Below, piece after piece: positions 41,766 to 50,800 of a DNA stretch of 64,000 nucleotides; the stretch's first letter is position 1, and every line of letters begins with the position of its first letter. This stretch comes from Pratylenchus scribneri (lineage: Eukaryota > Nematoda > Chromadorea > Rhabditida > Pratylenchidae), in contig JAQSEB010000140.1 of assembly GCA_030063045.1 (NCBI GenBank), positions 901,005 through 965,004 of the forward strand, read 5' to 3'. The position numbers were made by a program, and so were the translations under genes. The notes under the pieces are model-generated. The model did no database searches. It saw nothing but the letters and a program-made list of their open reading frames with translations, and was not told the DNA's origin.

Positions 41766-44700
41766 AATTTTTCAAAATCGGCCTGAGTTGTCCGTCTGAA
41801 ATTTTGGGTAATATTCTTACTAATTATAAGCTAAAATATATTAAAAATTCAGGCCGGAATGTTCTGCCGTTTTTTAGTTATGAATTTTAAAAATTTTCAA
41901 AAAACACCTATAAAATGGAAAATTTCAAATAGAAATTTTTCAAAATCGGCCTGAGTTGTCCGTCTGAAATTTTGGGTAATATTCTTACTAAATATAAGCT
42001 AAAATATATTAAAAATTCAGGCCGGAATGTTCTGCCGTTTTTTAGTTATGAATTTTAAAAATTTTCAAAAAACACCTATAAAATGGAAAATTTCAAATAG
42101 AAATTTTTCAAAATCGGCCTGAGTTGTCCGTCTGAAATTTTGGGATTAAATCTTTATAATTATAAGTTAAAATATATTAAAAATTCAGGCCGGAATGTTC
42201 TGCCGTTTTTTAGTTATGAATTTTAAAAATTTTCAAAAAACACCTATAATATGGAAAATTTCAAATAGAAATTTTTCAAAATCGGCCTGAGTTGTCCGTC
42301 TGAAATTTTGGGATTAAATCTTTATAATTATAAGTTAAAATATATTAAAAATTCAGGCCGGAATGTTCTGCCGTTTTTTAGTTATGAATTTTAAAAATTT
42401 TCAAAAAACACCTATAAAATGGAAAATTTCAAATAGAAATTTTTCAAAATCGGCCTGAGTTGTCCGTCTGAAATTTTGGGATTAAATCTTTATAATTATA
42501 AGTTAAAATATATTAAAAATTCAGGCCGGAATGTTCTGCCGTTTTTTAGTTATGAATTTTAAAAATTTTCAAAAAACACCTATAAAATGGAAAATTTCAA
42601 ATAGAAATTTTTCAAAATCGGCCTGAGTTGTCCGTCTGAAATTTTGGGTAATATTCTTACTAATTATAAGCTAAAATATATTAAAAATTCAGGCCGGAAT
42701 GTTCTGCCGTTTTTTAGTTATGAATTTTAAAAATTTTCAAAAAACACCTATAAAATGGAAAATTTCAAATAGAAATTTTTCAAAATCGGCCTGAGTTGTC
42801 CGTCTGAAATTTTGGGTAATATTCTTACTAAATATAAGCTAAAATATATTAAAAATTCAGGCCGGAATGTTCTGCCGTTTTTTAGTTATGAATTTTAAAA
42901 ATTTTCAAAAAACACCTATAAAATGGAAAATTTCAAATAGAAATTTTTCAAAATCGGCCTGAGTTGTCCGTCTGAAATTTTGGGATTAAATCTTTATAAT
43001 TATAAGTTAAAATATATTAAAAATTCAGGCCGGAATGTTCTGCCGTTTTTTAGTTATGAATTTTAAAAATTTTCAAAAAACACCTATAATATGGAAAATT
43101 TCAAATAGAAATTTTTCAAAATCGGCCTGAGTTGTCCGTCTGAAATTTTGGGATTAAATCTTTATAATTATAAGTTAAAATATATTAAAAATTCAGGCCG
43201 GAATGTTCTGCCGTTTTTTAGTTATGAATTTTAAAAATTTTCAAAAAACACCTATAAAATGGAAAATTTCAAATAGAAATTTTTCAAAATCGGCCTGAGT
43301 TGTCCGTCTGAAATTTTGGGTAATATTCTTAATAAATATAAGCTAAAATATATTAAAAATTCAGGCCGGAATGTTCTGCCGTTTTTTAGTTATGAATTTT
43401 AAAAATTTTCAAAAAACACCTATAAAATGGAAAATTTCAAATAGAAATTTTTCAAAATCGGCCTGAGTTGTCCGTCTGAAATTTTGGGTAATATTCTTAC
43501 TAAATATAAGCTAAAATATATTAAAAATTCAGGCCGGAATGTTCTGCCGTTTTTTAGTTATGAATTTTAAAAATTTTCAAAAAACACCTATAAAATGGAA
43601 AATTTCAAATAGAAATTTTTCAAAATCGGCCTGAGTTGTCCGTCTGAAATTTTGGGTAATATTCTTACTAATTATAAGCTAAAATATATTAAAAATTCAG
43701 GCCGGAATGTTCTGCCGTTTTTTAGTTATGAATTTTAAAAATTTTCAAAAAACACCTATAAAATGGAAAATTTCAAATAGAAATTTTTCAAAATCGGCCT
43801 GAGTTGTCCGTCTGAAATTTTGGGTAATATTCTTACTAAATATAAGCTAAAATATATTAAAAATTCAGGCCGGAATGTTCTGCCGTTTTTTAGTTATGAA
43901 TTTTAAAAATTTTCAAAAAACACCTATAAAATGGAAAATTTCAAATAGAAATTTTTCAAAATCGGCCTGAGTTGTCCGTCTGAAATTTTGGGATTAAATC
44001 TTTATAATTATAAGTTAAAATATATTAAAAATTCAGGCCGGAATGTTCTGCCGTTTTTTAGTTATGAATTTTAAAAATTTTCAAAAAACACCTATAATAT
44101 GGAAAATTTCAAATAGAAATTTTTCAAAATCGGCCTGAGTTGTCCGTCTGAAATTTTGGGATTAAATCTTTATAATTATAAGTTAAAATATATTAAAAAT
44201 TCAGGCCGGAATGTTCTGCCGTTTTTTAGTTATGAATTTTAAAAATTTTCAAAAAACACCTATAAAATGGAAAATTTCAAATAGAAATTTTTCAAAATCG
44301 GCCTGAGTTGTCCGTCTGAAATTTTGGGTAATATTCTTAATAAATATAAGCTAAAATATATTAAAAATTCAGGCCGGAATGTTCTGCCGTTTTTTAGTTA
44401 TGAATTTTAAAAATTTTCAAAAAACACCTATAAAATGGAAAATTTCAAATAGAAATTTTTCAAAATCGGCCTGAGTTGTCCGTCTGAAATTTTGGTTAAT
44501 ATTCTTACTAAATATAAGCTAAAATATATTAAAAATTCAGGCCGGAATGTTCTGCCGTTTTTTAGTTATGAATTTTAAAAATTTTCAAAAAACACCTATA
44601 AAATGGAAAATTTCAAATAGAAATTTTTCAAAATCGGCCTGAGTTGTCCGTCTGAAATTTTGGGTAATATTCTTACTAAATATAAGCTAAAATATATTAA

Positions 44701-45184
44701 AAATTCAGGCCGGAATGTTCTGCCGTTTTTTAGTTATGAATTTTAAAAATTTTCAAAAAACACCTATAAAATGGAAAATTTCAAATAGAAATTTTTCAAA
44801 ATCGGCCTGAGTTGTCCGTCTGAAATTTTGGGATTAAATCTTTATAATTATAAGTTAAAATATATTAAAAATTCAGGCCGGAATGTTCTGCCGTTTTTTA
44901 GTTATGAATTTTAAAAATTTTCAAAAAACACCTATAATATGGAAAATTTCAAATAGAAATTTTTCAAAATCGGCCTGAGTTGTCCGTCTGAAATTTTGGG
45001 ATTAAATCTTTATAATTATAAGTTAAAATATATTAAAAATTCAGGCCGGAATGTTCTGCCGTTTTTTAGTTATGAATTTTAAAAATTTTCAAAAAACACC
45101 TATAATATGGAAAATTTCAAATAGAAATTTTTCAAAATCGGCCTGAGTTGTCCGTCTGAAATTTTGGGATTAAATCTTTATAAT

Positions 45185-45455
45185 TATAAGCTAAAATATA
45201 TCAAAAAATCAGGCCTGAATGTTCGGCCGTTTTTTAGCTATGAATTTTTAAAAATTTTCAAAAAACACCTATAGAATGGAAAATTTCAAATAAGAATTTC
45301 TCAAAATCGGCCCGAGTTGTCCGTCTGAAATTTTGGGATTAAATCTTAGTAATTATAAGCTAAAATATATCAAAAAATCAGGCCTGAATATTCGGCCGTT
45401 TTTTAGCTATGAATTTTTAAAAATTTTCAAAAAACACCTATAGAATGGAAAATTT
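45185..45455. repeat. diverged terminal satellite monomers at the array edge
   Basis: The last monomers carry several changes not seen elsewhere: ATATCAAAAAATCAGG, GTTCGGCCG, an extra T in GAATTTTTAAAAA, CCTATAGAATGG and CGGCCCGAG. The final unit breaks off after GAATGGAAAATTT near 45455. Divergent edge copies next to a homogeneous core are what unequal-exchange models predict for array ends. Confidence 0.9.
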
Positions 45456-46140
45456 TTGCGATTGAAAGAAACCATTCAAAAAATGATTCTCAATTGAAAT
45501 TCTAATCTTCCAAAATCCAAACAGCATTCTCCCTTCGTTTCATTCAATCTAATTCCAATGTGGAATCAGCGCAATTAATTTTATACAATTCCTTCAAATC
45601 CGCATTCCAAAAAAACGCTCTATTGGTGGAATTAGTTTTGCAATTATTCATCAAATTAGGTGAAATTAATTTACAATTCCTCAAAATAGTCAGAATTATT
45701 TTTATAATTCCCTAAAATCATGACCTCAAAAATACAAATGCCTTCTGAAAATGGATTTCACATTTTTTTTTGTTTCATTTTTGATTGTTGATTTTGCCCT
45801 TCTAATTGGCCTTGGGAAGATGATAACAGCTGTTCAATGGAATTAATTAATGGGGGAATGGGATTGATTCCATCCATCCATCGATTCTTCCACTCCACTT
45901 CATTATTTTTGATTGGCCTTTAAGTAAGCAATAAAAGCATCCATTGGCCCATTCCAAAAAGGCCCAATTTGACACAGTTTTATAATAAATAATTCATTAA
46001 GGTCTAAATGATTTTTTTTTATAAAATTAAAGGGCTATCCTTTTATAATATTAATATTTATTTAAATTGGAACAAAATTGTTGAAATTATGCTCAAAAAA
46101 TCATGACTTTTAGAGCCAAAAATCTCCTATTTAATACGGT
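45456..46140. other. AT-rich intergenic DNA, no gene seen
   Basis: This stretch holds loosely repeated GGAATTAATTTT and CAATTCC motifs and a poly-T run near 45755 and 46010. I found no splice-bounded coding segment, RNA gene or clear element in it. Confidence 0.6.
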
Positions 46141-46424
46141 AATAAAATCGTTTACCGGACAATTGGGCACTAGCGGACAATTTGGCTACCACAATAGAAA
46201 ATAGTTTAAATTATTTGGTATGGATTAAGGCGCTGTTTGACTTCCCCGTCGTTCCCCATGCTCCGAACCCTAACCTAGACCCTAATCCTAGCCCTAACCC
46301 TAATCCCTAACTTAAAAAGAGTTATAAAAATTTTATTATGGTGTCCAATAGTCTGGTGCCCAATTGTCCGTGCCCAATTTTCCAAATTAGGCTGGTGCCC
46401 AATTGTCCATCCACCAATAAAATC
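46141..46424. mobile_element. MITE-like inverted-repeat element with 9-bp target duplication
   Basis: The left arm has CGGACAATTGGGCAC at 46156-46170, followed by GCGGACAATTTGGC. The right side has the exact reverse complement GTGCCCAATTGTCCG at 46356-46370 and again, nearly complete, at 46395-46408. The sequence AATAAAATC occurs directly at both outer edges (46141-46149 and 46416-46424) and would be a 9-bp target-site duplication, as in Mutator-like elements. The interior has no coding capacity and includes the degenerate CCCTAA run at 46266-46312. Superfamily assignment is tentative because the outermost bases of the two arms do not match well. Confidence 0.6.
46266..46312. repeat. degenerate CCCTAA-type repeat
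   Basis: About seven imperfect units of CCCTAA, CCTAAT and CCTAGC lie in a row. They resemble a vertebrate-type telomere motif rather than the common nematode GCCTAA unit. The run is short and internal, and it sits inside the inverted-repeat element, so it is more likely part of that element than a true interstitial telomere. Confidence 0.5.
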
Positions 46425-46753
46425 ATCATAATTGGTTCAGTTCTTAATGAGTTATTATAAACGGCGTCAAGTTGGTCTGGCAGCAGACACCCCTCCTTAA
46501 ATCTAGAAAGAAGTCACACAACAAATTATGGCTCTAATTTAAATATTCCTAAAAATGTTCTCCATAAATCTGGCCAAATTTCCACCCATCTTCCCATTTG
46601 GATTGGCCTCCTTTCAAACATTTTGGCCAATTTTGCTTCTGATAAACTTTAAATTTGATAATTAAATCATCAAAATTATTTCAATTCTTGAGAAATTATT
46701 ATAAATGACGACAAATTTAGACACCCCGCCAGAATTCAAAAGTAGGCGGACAA

Positions 46754-47292
46754 CAGGGTTGCCATCTCCAAAAGTCAAAATCCCGGCATTCAGTTTCAAA
46801 AACCTGGTATAAAACCCCGGCAAAAATTTTCAAAACCCCAGTAAAAAACTCGGCTTTTTAAAATGTGTTAAAATGCAATTTAAAAGGTTGTAAGAATTTT
46901 ATACTTTATATTTATCTTGTGATTTATCTTGTTTGAGCAATTGGGGTTGCGAAATAGAGATATTATAAGCTTAAAAAATACCTGGAAGTAGGAAAATTAA
47001 TTAAAAATTGCCATTTATGGAAGAATTTTGGCCAATTATTACATTGTAATAGACTGAAAAATGGCCGCGCAGCGAAAAATTAGACCAAAAAATGGCCTCG
47101 CAGCGAAAAATTAGACCAAAAAATGGCCGCGCAGCGAAAAAATTTTACTAAAATTGGAAAACACGGCAAAAACCCGGCAAAATATTAAAAACCCGGCAAA
47201 AAAACCCGGCACTTTCAAAACCCCGGCAAAACCTGGCCGGGACATCAAAAACCCGGGAAATGCCGGGTTTCCCCGGTATTATGGCAACCCTG
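46754..47292. mobile_element. hAT-like non-autonomous element (CAGGG...CCCTG ends)
   Basis: The ends are CAGGGTTGCCAT at 46754 and ATGGCAACCCTG ending at 47292, which are perfect inverted repeats. They are flanked by GCGGACAA (46746-46753) and GCCGACTA (47293-47300), matching at six of eight positions, consistent with an aged 8-bp target duplication. CAGGG termini and 8-bp duplications are typical of the hAT superfamily. The interior has many CCCGGCAAAA repeats and, at 47060-47145, three copies of an approximately 34-bp unit with GCGCAGCGAAAAATTAGACC. It encodes no transposase. Confidence 0.75.
47060..47145. repeat. short tandem repeat inside the hAT-like element
   Basis: Three near-identical units contain AAAAAATGGCC, GCAGCGAAAAA and TTAGACC, with CGC or CTC as the variable triplet. 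They are part of the element at 46754-47292. Confidence 0.7.
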
Positions 47293-47514
47293 GCCGACTA
47301 ATAAGACCAAATGAATTTTTAATGGTAATTTAAATTTACTCTCCAAAAATGTTCTAGTCATATATGGCCACATTTCTATCATCTTCATATTTGACCATCT
47401 AATTTTATAATCCTCATTGGCTTCATTTCGTTCAGAAAGCAAAAATTCAAAGGAGACGGATAAAGCCTAAAGAATTTGGTTGGATAAAACTAAAATAATT
47501 TTCCTTCTGAAAAA

Positions 47515-47882
47515 ATGTTCCCAACAAATTTGGCCATCAATTTTATTCTCATCATTGGCCCCATTTCGAACATTTTGGCTAATTTTGTTTCTGAGCCTGT
47601 CCCAGAAGCATGCCCTGCCCCAACATTGCCCAGGGCTGCCCATTGCAGAAAGCCATGCACCCAACATGGCGAGTGCCGACGTGGCAACAAATTGTGCCTT
47701 TGCGATGGCCAATGCGGCCTCAGTTGTGTGTCCCAATCGGCCAGTTGCCATCCACTCGTCGATTTGCCCAATGGCTACATCAGAACACCCGGTGGCTTCC
47801 AATTCAATGCGGTTGCGGAATATGGCTGCGATTCGGGTTTCCTGCTGGTTGGACCCAGCCAACGCAGATGCCAAGGCAACAG
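47515..47882 (+). CDS. exon 1: signal peptide, WAP-like module, start of CCP1
   Basis: The ATG at 47515 opens a hydrophobic stretch ([11 protein letters not shown]...) with likely signal cleavage near [11 protein letters not shown]. An eight-cysteine module follows at residues 33-71 with spacing C-x5-C-x6-C-x-C-x3-C-x3-C. This is WAP-like, but the usual adjacent CC pair is split as CLC. CCP1 begins at C78 ([12 protein letters not shown]). The exon ends at a phase-2 GTATGG donor. The start is the only ATG that places the hydrophobic segment directly before the module. An upstream noncoding or trans-spliced leader exon cannot be excluded. Confidence 0.85.
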
Positions 47883-50800
47883 GTATGGATATGGGCATAT
47901 AAATGGGTTTTATCCGGATTTAATATTCAGAGAATTTTCCCTTTTTACTAATAAAAAATTATTTATAACAAATAATTGGACTTAAGTTGAATCTAAATTA
48001 CAAAGAAAAGTGGGTAATGGGAATAAATTAAAGATAAATGGGCGAAGAAAAAGGGAATACGGTCAAATATAGACGGAAAAATTATCTGACTAATGAAAGT
48101 TTGACTGTGGAATTTTGAAACGACAAAGTGGAATGCTACAATTGAGAATGTATAGGTCCAATGTCGAAGGTGATAATGCTGCTGCTGAGTAAATTTACAT
48201 AACAGTTATAATTATAAAAGACATAAAATTGGCTAGAAATATCAAGAATAATGCCCTACTATATATTGAATATTTAATATTTATCAAGGTTTTTAACAAT
48301 AAAAACAGCCAGTAATATAATTTTAATTAAATCAAGAAATTTATAATCATAACTCATCAGTAAATATCAAACATTAGGCAATTCTTTTAATGTCATTTTA
48401 TAGCTACTTAATTTTATTTCTAATAAAATGCTTTTTAAGTAGCATTACCTCCATCGATACTACTGTAGACCGTACCAATACCATCCTCATTTGTAACACC
48501 GAAGGAAAAATTATATGAAATGATATGTCAATGAGAAGTGAAGTAGAAATTTAAGGAAAATCAAAAGGATTAAATGGGTAGAGCAAGAAATGGACAAATT
48601 TGACTTTAAATTCCAGAAATGGGCTTGTTATTTGTGTCAATAGGCAATTTGTGAAGCATTTTAGAAAGGTCAATTAACCAAAAAAAACAACAAAAAGGAA
48701 AAAGTTGTTCCATTGATTGGGCCAAGAAATCCGGAAAATAAATTCTAAATCAAACTAGGGAAAATATGAATTTATTTTCCATTGCAACAGAGAATGGTCA
48801 GGCCCCAGGCCGGCATGCCGCCCTCAATCCAAATGTGGACCACCACCCGAAATTCCCTACGCCATTTATGAACTGCAATCAGCCAGCCCACATGATGGGC
48901 AATATGAACTGGATACGGAGGCCATCTATCAATGCATTGGGGGCTATCATCGATTCATGGGAAGCCATGGTGGCACAACAAATGTGGCCAAATGTCTTTT
49001 GGATAATGGTTGTTATATTTAATTTTATAAAAAATATATTAGGCCAAAATAATTTATAATGGTTTAAGGGAGGGTTTATCCTACATTCCCGAACCAAATA
49101 TATCCAAAATTGTATAGAGTTGGTCAGTCAACAATTAAAAGGTATTAAACGGTTTAAACCAATTTTGGTTTGGTCAACAATTAAAGGGTAATAAATGGTT
49201 TAAACCCATTTGGTTTGGTCAACAATTAAAGGGTAATAAATGGTTTAAACCCATTTGGTTTGGTCAACAATTAAAGGGTATTAAACGGTTTAAACCACAT
49301 TTTGGTTTGGTCAACAATTAAAGGGTATTAAACGGTTTAAACCACATTTTGGTTTGGTCAACAATTAAAGGGTATTAAACGGTTTAAACCACATTTTGGT
49401 TTGGTCAACAATTAAAGGGTATTAAACGGTTTAAACCAATTTTGGTTTGGTCAACAATTAAAGGGTATTAAACCGTTTAAATCAATTTTGGTTTAATGGT
49501 TCAAAACTAAGTTTAATATGATTAAACCCAAACCAAAACATAATCAAATGATGCCTCTTGTCGAAATCTATTGATTGGGTATAAGTTTTATTCGTCTAGG
49601 ATAAACCACTGAACCGATACAAACTTTTAAACAATTTGCCACAGATGGTGGCACCGCCCGTTGGCTGGGCCCTGAGTTGAAATGTAAAGCGCGAGAATGC
49701 CCGGATCCAGGCATCCCGCTGAATGGATTCCGTCTGGGTGATGTGTTCACATTTCCTCATTCCGTGGAATTTTCATGTGCCGCCGGTTTTCGCCTAATTG
49801 GCACGGTCCAACGAAAATGCACCAGCAGAGGCGAATGGAGCGGAGAACAGCCAATTTGTAAACCGACGGAATGCGCACGCCCCACTGATCCATTGCATGG
49901 CGCCGTGATTGGATCATCGTTGACCTTCCAATCGGTGGTCACCTATTCTTGCAATGAAGGATATCGATTGGTTGGGCAAATGCAGAGGATTTGTTTGGCC
50001 GAAGGCGTTTGGGCGGGTAAGCTATGATTCTGTGTATCATCTGGGCTATTCTTTTGGCCATAACTCAACAAGGAAACAACCAATTTGGGAAGGCTATTAA
50101 CCATTAAGAAGCCAAAAGTGCCCTCTACATTTTGGCTTAAATTTTATAAAATCTACCTTTTAAAAAGGTTATATGTCTTTGAATGTAATAAAACCGATTT
50201 TTCGGAGGAAAAGCCTTTTATTTTACAATTTATTTTAGCATTTCAAAAATTAGTAAAGCCACTTTATAGAGGACATTTATAGCTTTAAAATGGCATATCA
50301 CCTTCCAAAATTTGTTGCTTTCTTATTGAGCTATGGCCAAATGAATGGCCCAAAGTGACATTAGAATAATTGGGAATGGAACGGTTTAGGTCGATAATAC
50401 TGATAAAACTGCTGGATATTTTTGATTAAAATTTAATAGAATAAAAACTCACTAGAAAAATGATATTAAAAGTATTGACCATGAGCCATGATCAATGCTG
50501 GACCATATTTCCAAGGTTAGCGATAATTAAAATTGGGTATCTGGCGGTTTTATTGACCATAATTTGATAAATATCCAACATTAGTCCATGCGTTTCATAT
50601 CATTTTATAGCCACTTTTATGCTCTATAAAATTCTATATAGGTGCACTAGATCTTTACATCCCTAATACCATTTCCACATTTTTATGCAGGCCAAGATCC
50701 GTATTGTGAAGAGATCAAATGCCCTCCGTTGCCAATCATTTGGAATGGCTACATCGAAGGGGAGGACACCAGTTTCGGTGCCATCGTCGTCTTCCGATGC

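Larger units (their letters stand above)
1..45455. repeat. 168-bp AT-rich satellite DNA array (about 270 monomers)
   Basis: The monomer starting at base 1 recurs at 169, 841 (5 x 168) and 3529 (21 x 168) and continues head to tail to about 45,455, always in the same orientation. Within-array divergence is only a few percent, and most differences fall at shared positions: GGAATTTTTC or GAAATTTTTC, ATTAAATCTTTATAATTAT or TAATATTCTTACTAATTAT, AAGCTA or AAGTTA, and GCCTGAAT or GCCGGAAT. Although 168 is a multiple of three, every frame contains stops, so no long open frame exists. The length is close to that of many animal centromeric or heterochromatic satellites and to nucleosome-scale spacing. 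Homogenisation by unequal exchange or gene conversion is the usual explanation. I do not recognise the family by name, and its function (heterochromatin, spacing) is inference. Confidence 0.98.
46419..47514. repeat. degenerate tandem duplication of the upstream and first-exon-start region
   Basis: A unit running from AATCATCA...TTATTATAAA...GACACCCC to AATTTAAATAT...AAAAATGTTC...TTTTGGCCAATTTTG...CTTCTGA occurs at 46419-46660. It recurs, more decayed, at 46661-47440, where the hAT-like element at 46754-47292 interrupts it. Its ATG end is found a third time at 47500-47600, where it is the actual start of the CCP gene. Comparing 46605-46645 with the 47570-47600 region shows strong similarity around CATTTTGGCYAATTTTG. 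The first copy keeps an ATG and a short hydrophobic open frame ending in a stop. The second has a stop at its third codon. Confidence 0.6.

Noticed and set aside
1..45455. CRISPR-like array of regularly spaced repeats
   Set aside because: The whole 168-bp unit is conserved, with no unique spacers and no cas genes. It is a eukaryotic satellite.
1..45455. CENP-B box in the satellite
   Set aside because: No match to the YTTCGTTGGAARCGGGA core was seen in the monomer on either strand.
46266..46312. Interstitial telomere or chromosome end
   Set aside because: It has only about seven imperfect units, sits inside a small inverted-repeat element, and is not the GCCTAA unit usual for nematodes.
47467..47898. 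143-codon minus-strand frame opposite exon 1
   Set aside because: It is antisense to a CCP/WAP exon that has clear cysteine patterns and splice sites. The minus-strand product has no recognisable domain.
48403..48443. Hairpin as a structured RNA or terminator
   Set aside because: It is an AT-rich stem inside intron 1 with no conserved RNA features. It may be a repeat remnant.
48766..49059. 97-codon plus-strand frame as an independent gene
   Set aside because: It is an alternative frame of exon 2. The exon 2 frame completes CCP1 and CCP2 and joins exons 1 and 3 in phase.
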